From the NCBI GenBank assembly GCA_903891415.1, contig CAITEH010000063.1:1-48625 (forward strand): DNA of 48,625 nt, read 5' to 3'. The stretch's first letter is position 1; every line of letters begins with the position of its first letter. The notes beneath the pieces were generated by a model. That model had not been told where the DNA came from. It made no database searches and saw only the letters and a list, made by a program, of their open reading frames with translations. This document shows positions 24,563 to 33,645 of this stretch, piece by piece. Made by a program: the position numbers and the translations under genes. This DNA is from Candidatus Firestoneibacteriota bacterium (GTDB taxonomy: Bacteria > Oederibacteriota > D2-FULL-39-29).

Positions 24563-27076
24563 GTGAAAAGTATTTGTTGGGCGTTTTTTATAGCTATCCT
24601 TCTTGTCTCCTGCGCCCCTATGGGTCAAAATATAATTAACAGGCAAACCAAAGCAGATACTTCCGGCCGGAAAACTGAGAGCTTTCTCCCTTTTAAACAG
24701 GTAAGGCCTCTTTCACGTGAAACCGTAACCGCGGTAAAAGATCTTGAAGGTAATATCTGGCTCATTGAAGAAAAAGCTGTTTATCTTTATGAAAAAGGAA
24801 AACTTCTTGAAGCCGGCTCAAGCGCGAATTATAGAGGCCGGGCTCTTAATGCTCTGGGTGCGGCAAAAGGCGCTTATATCTTCTATAGCGAAGCAATTAA
24901 TAGTCAGGAAGACACCTTTCCCGCGCGTCAGAAAATAATTGCAGATAGTGTAAGGTATTTCGACGGCAAAAGATATCTTGAGGTCTTCCACGGACAAGCC
25001 GATCCTAACAACGGATTTGTGGATTCAAAAGGCAGGCTCTGGATATGCCGAAAGGAAAACAAGATCACCGTAATAAACGGTTTAAAAATGTCAGAATTCA
25101 TATATACTACAAAAATAAATCAGGGAACAAGCAAGAGTCAAAAAGAGCATATAAAACTTCCTCTCAAATTTTATGAAGATACAAAAGGAAAAATATGGAT
25201 CTGGTCGGACTACCAAAAACGGAGTTTATTGGATGATACCGAGTTTATTGACGGGTTTTTGTGCTGTGATAATGAAGAATTATTTGCGTTGCCGTTTGCA
25301 ACTAAAGCCAATGACGAAGTAGCGGGCATTCTCGAATTGCCGTCAGGGGAATTTCTCGTCAGTTTTTACGCCGGTGGTTCCTGGCTATTTGAATTAAAGA
25401 GATCGTCCGGCAATATACCGGTCCTGGCGCCAAAAGGAACAAGTATTTCGATAATTAAAAACTATATTATTACCGATTCGCTGCGGACGGGAGATGGACG
25501 GATAATAGTTATTGCCGGGAATAAAATGACGGCGAACGCATATAATATCTACTATTCAATTTTTCTTGTAACCTATGGAAAAATAGAGTTACTGAAGAAT
25601 AATATTGAATCAGGATTGAGCCTAAGATTTGAAGGGAGTTATACCCGTGAACTTTGCGAAGATGCTTCCGGTGCTGTCTGGATCAGCGGCGATAAATTTC
25701 AAGCATTGAAGATATCAAAAGACGGCAGTATCAAGGAGTATGGCTGGTCTGACGGGCTTATTCAGCCTTTGGTCAAAACAATATTGCGCGACAGGGAGCT
25801 TGTTTATTTATTCGCGGCTCCGGAGCGCGGGTATGCTTATCCCCGGGAATGGTATAGTTACGACAGTTCAATAAATAGCGATAAATATAAAACAGGCTGG
25901 GAATTATTCAATTCGTTATGTATTCCGGTATTTGATGCAAACAGCGATGTCTGGTTTGTGTCTGATAGTGACGGCTGGTTAACGAAATATAGGCCAAATG
26001 TGAATGAAAAAGTCTTAAATGTCTTCGAAGAAGTAAAAATAATACGGCAGAATGACCGGCTATTAAATCCTGAATTGCTGGGTATCTGCAAAGGCGTTGA
26101 AAATGATATCTGGGTGCTGGTTGCCGGCGCAGATGTCTGGGTAATCAAGTATAAGGATGGAACGGTAAAGGAAGAAAAATTAAAAGATATATACAGCAAG
26201 CTTGCCGCGGAAAAGGCCTGGAACAGGTTGAATATGTCCGGTATCCGTAAAATAAACACTGTCTTTTCCGATGACGGTCATATTGTTATGGCGGACTATC
26301 ACTTTAACAGAAAACTTTATTTTTTTAATAAAGTCTCCTGGGAGCTCCTGGAAAGTAAAGATATAAACGGTGAAAATGGACTTGAGATCTCCGACCCGGC
26401 CGGATATAAGGGAGAATCAATAGTTGTCACGCTGCGGGATAGAGTGACAGGACTGGAGCGGAGATATATGCTTGTAGACGGAAAATGGCAGCTATTGGAT
26501 AAAAAGATAGCAGCATTATACTCGTCGGATTATACCAGGGCCGAAAGAAGGACCCTGGAAACCGGAGACGGGACGGTATTTGAATTTTCGGAAGGCAATA
26601 TATCTGTCCGCAATTTTGACGGCCGAAAAGCAAATATCACGGTAAAAAACCAGTTTCGTTCTGAGGAAATGTTCGTTGCAAATAGAGCACTTTGGTTTAT
26701 TTTAAAACCGCAAGTTTGGAATGAAAGGAAGGATTTTTTAATAAATAATTCGGTATATCCGGTCTGCAAATGTGACTATTGGCTTTTTCTTGAATCTATT
26801 CAAGCGGGTGTTTTGCGCCCGCCTGAGGCAAAAAGACCCGGGATGGATGCCCAACCGCAAGCCGGCATTCCTGTATTTCCGGCGGCAAACATTGATTCTT
26901 TAGAAACAGCTTATAAATATCTTTTAAGCGGTCTGATTGAAGATAACAGGGAAGCAGAAAAGTATTTTATTAAAGCCGGAGCAAACGGGCGCGAATATTT
27001 GAAGAAGATGCTGCAAAAAGAAAAAGATCAAAGGATCCTATGGAAAATAGAAGCCTTGCTTTCAAAATATCAGTAA
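24563..27076 (+). CDS. Large propeller-type lipoprotein, paralogue A
   Basis: The GTG at 24563 is chosen because GGAGGAG (24549-24555) precedes it and it opens a lipoprotein signal peptide, MKSICWAFFIAILLVSC17 with lipobox LVSC. The frame upstream of it (from 24407) is not convincing. The 837-residue chain carries repeated strands of the kind GNIWLIEE..., GRLWICRK..., GKIWIWSD..., GAVWISGD.... These resemble two-component-regulator-type propeller repeats without a kinase. The last 45 residues (REYLKKMLQKEKD...KIEALLSKY) form a helical module shared with the next gene. The function is unknown; a membrane-anchored, substrate-sensing or scaffold role is a guess. Confidence 0.6.
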   Translation: MKSICWAFFIAILLVSCAPMGQNIINRQTKADTSGRKTESFLPFKQVRPLSRETVTAVKDLEGNIWLIEEKAVYLYEKGKLLEAGSSANYRGRALNALGAAKGAYIFYSEAINSQEDTFPARQKIIADSVRYFDGKRYLEVFHGQADPNNGFVDSKGRLWICRKENKITVINGLKMSEFIYTTKINQGTSKSQKEHIKLPLKFYEDTKGKIWIWSDYQKRSLLDDTEFIDGFLCCDNEELFALPFATKANDEVAGILELPSGEFLVSFYAGGSWLFELKRSSGNIPVLAPKGTSISIIKNYIITDSLRTGDGRIIVIAGNKMTANAYNIYYSIFLVTYGKIELLKNNIESGLSLRFEGSYTRELCEDASGAVWISGDKFQALKISKDGSIKEYGWSDGLIQPLVKTILRDRELVYLFAAPERGYAYPREWYSYDSSINSDKYKTGWELFNSLCIPVFDANSDVWFVSDSDGWLTKYRPNVNEKVLNVFEEVKIIRQNDRLLNPELLGICKGVENDIWVLVAGADVWVIKYKDGTVKEEKLKDIYSKLAAEKAWNRLNMSGIRKINTVFSDDGHIVMADYHFNRKLYFFNKVSWELLESKDINGENGLEISDPAGYKGESIVVTLRDRVTGLERRYMLVDGKWQLLDKKIAALYSSDYTRAERRTLETGDGTVFEFSEGNISVRNFDGRKANITVKNQFRSEEMFVANRALWFILKPQVWNERKDFLINNSVYPVCKCDYWLFLESIQAGVLRPPEAKRPGMDAQPQAGIPVFPAANIDSLETAYKYLLSGLIEDNREAEKYFIKAGANGREYLKKMLQKEKDQRILWKIEALLSKYQ

Positions 27077-29781
27077 TTATTCTTGTGATCACAGTGTCGT
27101 TTTTTGCAATAGAAGATAAAATATCTTCAAATAACCCGTTCCTGCAATTAAAAAACCTTCCGGCTGCCAGATTTGATATAGTCCGGGATTCTTCCATGAA
27201 TGTATGGATAACCATGAATCGCGAGCTTTACGGTTATTCTTCCGGGGAATTGAAAAAATATCCTGGGGAAGGCCTGGAATTTATTAAACTCTGGGGTTTC
27301 GATGCTTTATATGCCGTGTATCAACGGGAAAGAATATATTCACCCGGTGCTTCCGAAAAAGAAAAACTGAAAAGGCCGGAAGAAGGTTCCAGTATCTTTG
27401 TCCTGGCAGTCATGGAGAAAGGAAAACTGAAAGAACTGGAGGAAAGTTTCCGGATATTTAATTTCTTTCATACCTCAGGCGGTGACAGATTGCTGGTTAC
27501 CGAAAGGGGCGAGATAAGGCTTAACGGGGTAGTTGTTAAACAGCTTGACATGAGCAAAGCTGACAGAGATAAACTGGATGTAAATACCATAAAATTCTCC
27601 GAGGAGTTTCCCGGCAGCGTGTGGATCTGGTCAACGAACAGCAGAGTGCATGAAAATGTGTTTAAAAATAATTTTTTATTACTTAAAACCGGTAAAATTT
27701 ATGAAACAGCATGCGCGGATATTGGTTTGGCAGGTGTAAACGATATCATAGAACCGGCTGAGGGAATTGTCTATATCGGCCAGTATTACAACGAATATAA
27801 ATGCGCGAAGGTAGATTATAAAATAAATAACAACCGGCTGGAGATTAAAAAAGATCTTGATTTCGAGGAAAAAAGTTTTATTCCTATTTTGCATTACCGC
27901 GCCCAGGGAGGCAAGCTCTGGGCTTTAAGCATAACGCCGAAAAACAACATTGCAAAAAATAGCCTGAATGAAATGTATTATTTTTCAGAAGGACGGCCGG
28001 TAAAGTATGCTTCCGGCGCGGGGGGTAATACTCCTTTTTTAAGTGACCGTGAATATTTCATGCTGGAAGATAACGGCTTCATCTGGATAGCAAAAGGTTT
28101 TGGGCACGGTTTAAATCTCCTGCTTCCCGGCGGGCAAGTCAATACTTATGATGTTAATCATGGGATCAGGGTGGCAAATGCCAAACAAATAATTAAACTT
28201 CCTGACGGGAAGATACTTCTGGTAAACAGTAAAACAGGCAGATTAAATTCAGAGGATATATTTCAAGTCCTTAAAAAGGACTCTGCGGGAATCCTAAGTT
28301 CTTCTAGTGCAGAAAAAGTTTATGACGAGTTCCCGGCTTATGGTGAGATAAAAACTGACAGCAAAGGACGCTGTTACTGGGAGGCAGATAGATTCAGGTC
28401 AGGTACTCTGCGCAGGTTTGACGGTAATAATACTGTGGATATTATTAACGCGTATGACTTTAGAAAAGAAAAGGAAGAAGAAAAACCGGAACTAAAAGAT
28501 TGTAATTTCCAATACTTTGGTATAGATTCCGACGACAATATCTGGCTTGTCTACGGCAGAATTTCCGGCGGAAATAACAGTAAATACGCGGTTATATTTA
28601 AAAATGACGGCAAATATGAGTTTGAGGACTTTTATAAAATATTCTTAAAAAAGAATCGCGCTAATAAAGAGTTTAAAATTCAATTTCTTGATAGATCGGC
28701 AAGCCTCATCTGTTTGCTTCCTGACACGGTTTTGATACAGGGAAGGCCGAGTGTATTAACTGCCGGCAGCCGGGAGTACTCTGTGTTCAGGGAAATCACA
28801 GCCTACCGTGAAGATGGCAGCGGAGCAAACAGCATAAAAACATTTAAACAATTGACTGAGCCGGAGTGTTTTCTTGGGGGGTTCAATAAAACTCCCGAGG
28901 GAAAGATTTACCTTACAACTTGGAGCGGCTTCACAGAAAAAGACTGTTATGTCTTTGATAATGGTGATTGGAAAAAGTCCGAGGTATTCTATCCCAACAG
29001 GAAGTTGGAAGAAGAAAATAATTATTTAAAAACCGCAAGTGCGGTTTTTAACAACGACAAGATCGGACGTATTATTGAGTGCTCTCCCGGCATTGCAGTA
29101 TTTACATCCGGAACAGCCGGCCTGTTTTTCAAGAAATGGGATTATTTCTTGAAATTTAAGGATATTCCCGGAAATTACTACGCGGGAGGAGACCTGTTGA
29201 ACGGCGCTTTTATTGATATTCACGGAAATCTCTGGATCTCAAGAAGCAGTTTTCAGAGTTCCGGCAAAGTTTGGATAAGAATAAAAAAAGATGATATTCC
29301 GAAAGTTACAGAGGAATATAAAACAGAAGCTGCGATACAGAAAGATACAGCTCCCGGAGAAAGGATCTATTCAGGGAAAACAACAGAAATAAAGTATCCG
29401 GCTGCAGCTGAAACTGTGGAAGTTAAGGAAGAAAAAAAAGTATTAGCAGGGAGTCCTGCCCTCAAAGTTAAAAAAGCTGTTAAGGTTTTTGACAGGAAGA
29501 TAATAGAAAATGGGCCCGAGGAATCTGTACCGCTGAAAGAGGTTATTACGGGAGAAAGGATCGCATCCACGCAATTAACAGAAATAAAATATGTGGTGAA
29601 GGATTTTGAAGGAAACTTTAAAAAGTTCATTTCCGATGATCAAAAAGATGTTCGTGAAGCCGAAAAATTCTTTTTGGATTACGGCAGTGAATCCGGGAAA
29701 TATTTAGAAACAAAAAAAGGAAGCATCTTAGATGAAAAAATCGCCTGGAAACTGGAAGCACTTCTTTCCAGGCTTAAATGA
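27040..29781 (+). CDS. Large propeller-type exported protein, paralogue B
   Basis: The ATG at 27040 lies 37 bases inside the previous gene, in another frame. The N-terminus has a single hydrophobic segment (residues 8-24) that is either a signal peptide or a membrane anchor, with no lipobox cysteine. Propeller-like strands recur (DIVRDSSMNVWITMNREL, GSVWIWSTNS, GFIWIAKG, DDNIWLVYG, GNLWISRS). Residues 765-870 form a Lys/Glu-rich linker in which a piece resembling GERIYSGKTTEIKY recurs as GERIASTQLTEIKY. The end repeats the helical module of paralogue A (AEKFFLDYG...KLEALLSRL). The pair probably arose by duplication. I recognise no enzyme motif. Confidence 0.55.
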   Translation: MENRSLAFKISVIILVITVSFFAIEDKISSNNPFLQLKNLPAARFDIVRDSSMNVWITMNRELYGYSSGELKKYPGEGLEFIKLWGFDALYAVYQRERIYSPGASEKEKLKRPEEGSSIFVLAVMEKGKLKELEESFRIFNFFHTSGGDRLLVTERGEIRLNGVVVKQLDMSKADRDKLDVNTIKFSEEFPGSVWIWSTNSRVHENVFKNNFLLLKTGKIYETACADIGLAGVNDIIEPAEGIVYIGQYYNEYKCAKVDYKINNNRLEIKKDLDFEEKSFIPILHYRAQGGKLWALSITPKNNIAKNSLNEMYYFSEGRPVKYASGAGGNTPFLSDREYFMLEDNGFIWIAKGFGHGLNLLLPGGQVNTYDVNHGIRVANAKQIIKLPDGKILLVNSKTGRLNSEDIFQVLKKDSAGILSSSSAEKVYDEFPAYGEIKTDSKGRCYWEADRFRSGTLRRFDGNNTVDIINAYDFRKEKEEEKPELKDCNFQYFGIDSDDNIWLVYGRISGGNNSKYAVIFKNDGKYEFEDFYKIFLKKNRANKEFKIQFLDRSASLICLLPDTVLIQGRPSVLTAGSREYSVFREITAYREDGSGANSIKTFKQLTEPECFLGGFNKTPEGKIYLTTWSGFTEKDCYVFDNGDWKKSEVFYPNRKLEEENNYLKTASAVFNNDKIGRIIECSPGIAVFTSGTAGLFFKKWDYFLKFKDIPGNYYAGGDLLNGAFIDIHGNLWISRSSFQSSGKVWIRIKKDDIPKVTEEYKTEAAIQKDTAPGERIYSGKTTEIKYPAAAETVEVKEEKKVLAGSPALKVKKAVKVFDRKIIENGPEESVPLKEVITGERIASTQLTEIKYVVKDFEGNFKKFISDDQKDVREAEKFFLDYGSESGKYLETKKGSILDEKIAWKLEALLSRLK

Positions 29782-29795
29782 AAGAGGGAGGAAAT

Positions 29796-31310
29796 ATGAA
29801 AAAGTTCATAGTTTTGGCGCTTTTTTTGATTGTACAGGCCGGTTTTACGGAGGATATCTCGGTAACAGTCTATAATCAGGATTTTGGGGTGGTAAAGCAG
29901 AGTCTTGAGCTGGACCTGAAAAAAGGTGAAAATATTATTTCCGTTTCTGATATAGCCAGGCACCTCCAGCAGGATTCGGTGATACTCAAGGATAAAAATA
30001 ATTCCAGGGTTTTCAAGATACTGGAGCAGAACTTTGAAGCTGAACCTTTGAGCGAAGATCTGCTTTTATACAAAAATGAAGGCAAAGAACTGGAATTCAA
30101 GGTAAGTGAATATGACCAGGCAACAAAAACATATAAAGAAATAATTAAAAAGGCGAAAATAATCAGAAGCTCCTATGTGCCGCATACTCAGGCGTTTAGC
30201 CGGTACGGAAACCCCTACTCGTACGCCCAGTCCGGATATACCACTCAAGTCGCAATAGTCGAGATGGACGGAAAAATCGTATTCGGGCTTCCCGGAAGGC
30301 CCGTATTTGAGAATTTTGGCGCTGATTCTTTTATTAAACCTACGCTAATGTGGAAGATTCAGGCGGAAGAGCAGGGGAAGAGAGAAGCAGAGTTCTCCTA
30401 CATGACCGGTGGAATGAGATGGGACGCCACCTATAATTGTGTTGTACCTGAAAAAGGCGATGTTATGGATATTATCGGCTGGGTAAATATAGATAATAAT
30501 TGCGGCAGGAATTTCAGAAATGCGGCAATAAAACTTATGGCCGGAGACGTAAATAAAGTGAATAATCAGCAGGGTAATGATGCCTATTTCATGGCCGAAA
30601 AGGCAAGAATTGCGGGCGCGATGAAGGATGCGACAGGAGTGGAAGTAAAGGAGTTTGACGAGTTCCATCTTTACTCCTTGCCGCGAAAAACAGACCTTTT
30701 AGACAGGGAAAACAAGCAGATAGAGTTTATTCGCGCGGAAAAGGTCAAAGGGCAGAGATTCTATGTTTACGATGGTGTTAAATTTGACAATACCAGCGGT
30801 TACGATGATTATAGCAGGAAAGAACGTGCGGACTACGGGATAAAGTGCAATAAGAAAGTCTTGAATATCTTTGAGTTTAAGAACTCGGAGGATAATAACC
30901 TTGGAATTGCCCTGCCAAAAGGCAAAGTAAAGCTCTACAGGCAGGATACAGGAGGCAGTAACGAATTTATCGGCGAGGATTCTATTGATCATACGCCGAA
31001 AGATGAAACGGTAAAAGTCTATCTGGGTAATGTATTTGACATTGTTGGAGAGAGAAAACAGACCGGATACAAGTTAAGCAATAAAAGAGATGAAGTTGAA
31101 GAAAGTTTTGAGATAACTTTAAGAAGTCAAAAGAAAGAAACAACTACTGTCAGGGTCATCGAACATCTATACCGGTGGCTAAACTGGGATATCCCGGAAT
31201 ATTCGGATATATTTATGAAAAACGATTCAAGGACTATCGAGTTCCGGGTTGATATTGAACCGGGAAAGGAAAAGAAGATAAATTATAAGGTTATATATAA
31301 CTGGAAGTGA
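29796..31310 (+). CDS. Exported DUF4139-type protein
   Basis: ATG 29796 (GGGAGG at 29786-29791) opens a signal peptide, MKKFIVLALFLIVQAGF. The mature start (ISVTVYNQDFGVVKQSLELDLKKGENIISVSDIARHLQQDSVIL) is typical of DUF4139 proteins. The later segments also fit that family: WDATYNCVVPEKGDVMDIIGWVNIDNNCG with the GRNFRNAAIKLMAGDV motif, and the C-terminal DIEPGKEKKINYKVIYNW. The family has no known activity; it is found as exported proteins in many bacteria. Its position 14 bases after the propeller pair suggests one operon of three exported proteins. It faces a convergent penicillin-binding-protein gene 39 bases away. Confidence 0.75.
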   Translation: MKKFIVLALFLIVQAGFTEDISVTVYNQDFGVVKQSLELDLKKGENIISVSDIARHLQQDSVILKDKNNSRVFKILEQNFEAEPLSEDLLLYKNEGKELEFKVSEYDQATKTYKEIIKKAKIIRSSYVPHTQAFSRYGNPYSYAQSGYTTQVAIVEMDGKIVFGLPGRPVFENFGADSFIKPTLMWKIQAEEQGKREAEFSYMTGGMRWDATYNCVVPEKGDVMDIIGWVNIDNNCGRNFRNAAIKLMAGDVNKVNNQQGNDAYFMAEKARIAGAMKDATGVEVKEFDEFHLYSLPRKTDLLDRENKQIEFIRAEKVKGQRFYVYDGVKFDNTSGYDDYSRKERADYGIKCNKKVLNIFEFKNSEDNNLGIALPKGKVKLYRQDTGGSNEFIGEDSIDHTPKDETVKVYLGNVFDIVGERKQTGYKLSNKRDEVEESFEITLRSQKKETTTVRVIEHLYRWLNWDIPEYSDIFMKNDSRTIEFRVDIEPGKEKKINYKVIYNWK

Positions 31311-31349
31311 TCTTTAATAGAGCTCAATTAACGGATTTAGCAGGGGATT

Positions 31350-33128
31350 TTATTGTTTCTTAATTAACTGCTGTACCAGTTGTTTTGCTTTCGGACAGGC
31401 GACTTCCATGCCTTTGCCGCCGGTTTCGCAGATGATGGCTACGGCAATTTCAGGATTATCGGCAGGCGCGAAGAATATGAACCAGCCGTCAAGGCCTTTT
31501 TTAGAAGATCTGGCTGTTCCGGTTTTTCCGGCTATTTTTATTCCCTCAACTTTAGCTTTTTTACCCAGCCCGTTCTCAACCGCGTCCAGCATCAGTTTCT
31601 TTATGCCTGCGGCAGTTTCTTTTTTGAGAGTGTTATTTAAAACAGAGGGCTCTTCTTTATAAAGCACCTCGCCTTTGATATTTTTAATTTCTTTTACGAG
31701 ATAAGGTTTCATGCAAATACCATTATTGGCTATCGTAGAGGCCAGCATGGCTGCCTGTAAGGTTGTGATCTTGTAGTTCTTTCCGAGGCCGTTTGCTTTC
31801 TCCGCGGTAGTAAACTTGTTTTCCGAGTCAGTATCAATAGTACTCGTGGCTACCGGCACTTGAATATTCAGGGGCGTGTTAAAACCAAATTTGCAGGCAA
31901 ATTCAACCAGCTTCTCGTTGCCCAGAAAATTCCCTATTTTAGCGAAAGCAATATTACAGGAATGATCTATGGCTTCCCTCATATCTTTAACAGTATCATG
32001 TTTTTCCCAGCACCAGAAAGTTTGATTGTCAATGATGGCTGAACCTTTGCACTGGACCGGGAAAATAGCTTTCATATCAGCGTTGGTTTCCAGCGCCGCG
32101 GAAGAAGTTATGATCTTACAGATTGAACCCGGCTCATAAAGTGTTTCGAAGGCGCGGTTAAGAAAAGGTTTGTTGGAATTATATTTGTAACTGCCGAATT
32201 TTTTATCTATGCCTGAAGGGCTGAACTTTGGATGGCTGACCGCAGCGAGGATCTCTCCGGTCTGAGGTTTGAGGATAACGATGGAACCCATTTGATCATA
32301 CAGCACCGAGGTGGCGGCTTTCTGATATTCAAGGTCAAGAGTCAAAGTTATTTCATTTCCGGGAATAAGATCTTTCATAGCGTATTCCATTCCCAATTTA
32401 CCGTATTCTTCGGAGTTCATACCGATTATTTTATCCGTGGCGCTGTCCGCCGGGTAGATGGATCTTCCTTTTTTTATATCTTTTTTCAGGAGTGGTTGAT
32501 GATTTCTATCCGTAATGCAGAGCATACTGCCGGATTCTTTTTCCTTTTTGGCTTTATCCAGTAAAAATAAAACATGCGGATTTTTTGGGCTGATATTCAG
32601 CGCGTTTTCATAGGAAGTTATCGCCTCGGAAATTCTCCCCATTCCGTGATAGGCCATTGCCAGGCCAAAAACTCCCTTTAAATCGCGGTTTGTCAGTTTA
32701 TTGTAATGTTCAAATTCAACAAAAGCCGGTGCATATCTTCCTTTATTAATAAAATCAAGGCCTATGGCATTATGATCAAAAATACCGCTATTTTTAACTT
32801 TGTTTTCTTCTGATCTTAAATAGAATTCTTTGCCTCTCTCAAGGTCGCCTTTTTGCAAATACAAGTAGCCAATTCCGTCATAAGTAAGAGGATTATCAGG
32901 ATTTATTTCAAGTGCTTTATTGAGCTCATTCAAGGCTTCATCGAACTTTCCTTTGTGAACATATGATTTTGCTGACCTTAAATGGCCGTTTATTTGCACG
33001 CTTTTGAAAAAAATAAGCCTGAATGCAAGGAAAATGCCTGCTAATATAAGGACTATTAAGATAAGCTGAATAACCCTGTTTCGTCTGGTTTTATTTGGAA
33101 ATAACGGCCTTCTACCCACAGCTGGCAT
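31350..33128 (-). CDS. Class B penicillin-binding protein with inserted TPR domain
   Basis: The protein runs from a positively charged N-terminus and one membrane helix (residues 20-40) into 3-4 TPR repeats (about 48-195: AKSYVHKGKFDEALNELNKALEINPDNP...). A short remnant of the PBP dimerisation module follows (ITDRNHQPLL, GRSIYPADSATDKIIGMN, LGMEYAM). The transpeptidase domain has all three motifs: S335-I-C-K338, S390-C-N392 and K535-T-G-T538. It would cross-link peptidoglycan in the periplasm; the TPRs could dock partner proteins. A 592-residue class B enzyme with TPRs is unusual. GAGGAG precedes the ATG, and a consensus promoter lies upstream. Confidence 0.9.
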   Translation of the reverse strand: MPAVGRRPLFPNKTRRNRVIQLILIVLILAGIFLAFRLIFFKSVQINGHLRSAKSYVHKGKFDEALNELNKALEINPDNPLTYDGIGYLYLQKGDLERGKEFYLRSEENKVKNSGIFDHNAIGLDFINKGRYAPAFVEFEHYNKLTNRDLKGVFGLAMAYHGMGRISEAITSYENALNISPKNPHVLFLLDKAKKEKESGSMLCITDRNHQPLLKKDIKKGRSIYPADSATDKIIGMNSEEYGKLGMEYAMKDLIPGNEITLTLDLEYQKAATSVLYDQMGSIVILKPQTGEILAAVSHPKFSPSGIDKKFGSYKYNSNKPFLNRAFETLYEPGSICKIITSSAALETNADMKAIFPVQCKGSAIIDNQTFWCWEKHDTVKDMREAIDHSCNIAFAKIGNFLGNEKLVEFACKFGFNTPLNIQVPVATSTIDTDSENKFTTAEKANGLGKNYKITTLQAAMLASTIANNGICMKPYLVKEIKNIKGEVLYKEEPSVLNNTLKKETAAGIKKLMLDAVENGLGKKAKVEGIKIAGKTGTARSSKKGLDGWFIFFAPADNPEIAVAIICETGGKGMEVACPKAKQLVQQLIKKQ

Positions 33129-33158
33129 TATTTTTGCTCCTCTAATTAATATTAGCCT

Positions 33159-33187
33159 ATACTACTAAACATTGTATTTTTTGTCAA
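33159..33187 (-). promoter_or_regulatory. Consensus promoter of the PBP gene
   Basis: On the minus strand, TTGACA (33187-33182) and TAGTAT (33164-33159) are 17 bases apart. The -35 box lies 24 bases from the -35 box of the divergent HU promoter. Confidence 0.75.
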
Positions 33188-33211
33188 GAGCAATATTTAT
33201 TCAAAATACTA

Positions 33212-33240
33212 TTGACAAACAAAGGAGATTTGTATATACT
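33212..33240 (+). promoter_or_regulatory. Consensus promoter of the HU gene
   Basis: TTGACA (33212-33217) and TATACT (33235-33240) are 17 bases apart. The leader of about 44 bases carries GGAGGT ahead of the ATG at 33291. Confidence 0.8.
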
Positions 33241-33290
33241 TAAGTAAACAATAATCCTTGAAAAAGGATATAAATCCAGGAGGTGCCTAA

Positions 33291-33563
33291 ATGGCAAAGA
33301 CGGACATAGTTCAGAAGATAGCAGATATAGCAAAGATCAACAAGGCGGAAGCAGGAAGGGCTCTGGACAGTTTGGTGCAATACATAACCTCTGAAATCAA
33401 GACAGGGGCAAAGGTAAAAGTAGCTGGCCTGGGAACGTTTGTAATGAAAGACAGGGCAGCAAGAAAAGCAAGAAATCCTAAAACCGGCGCAATGGTTGAT
33501 GTTCCGGCAAAGAAAGCGATTCGCTTCAGAGCCAGCAAATCTCTGAAACAAGCGGTAATCTAA
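33291..33563 (+). CDS. hup: HU-type DNA-binding protein
   Basis: The 90-residue protein shows the HU/IHF pattern throughout: MAKTDIVQKIADIAKINKAEAGRAL for the dimerising helices, KVKVAGLGTFVMKDR for the strands, and then the DNA-binding arm with ARNPKTGAMVDVPAKKAIRFRASKSLKQAV. As a small basic dimer it bends and packs the chromosome. The gene has its own consensus promoter and an excellent terminator, so it is a single-gene transcript, as expected for an abundant nucleoid protein. Confidence 0.96.
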   Translation: MAKTDIVQKIADIAKINKAEAGRALDSLVQYITSEIKTGAKVKVAGLGTFVMKDRAARKARNPKTGAMVDVPAKKAIRFRASKSLKQAVI

Positions 33564-33574
33564 ATAAGTTGAAC

Positions 33575-33611
33575 AAAAAGAAGCCCCTTTCAATAAGGGG
33601 CTTCTTTTTTT
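33575..33611 (+). terminator. Strong intrinsic terminator of the HU gene
   Basis: A perfect 15-bp stem (33575-33589 with 33595-33609) has a CCCC/GGGG core and a 5-base loop, and ends in a run of seven T. Its A-rich 5' foot makes it work on the minus strand too, though no gene ends there. Confidence 0.92.
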
Positions 33612-33645
33612 ATAGTGCTTTTTTAAATGATGACCACAATATATA

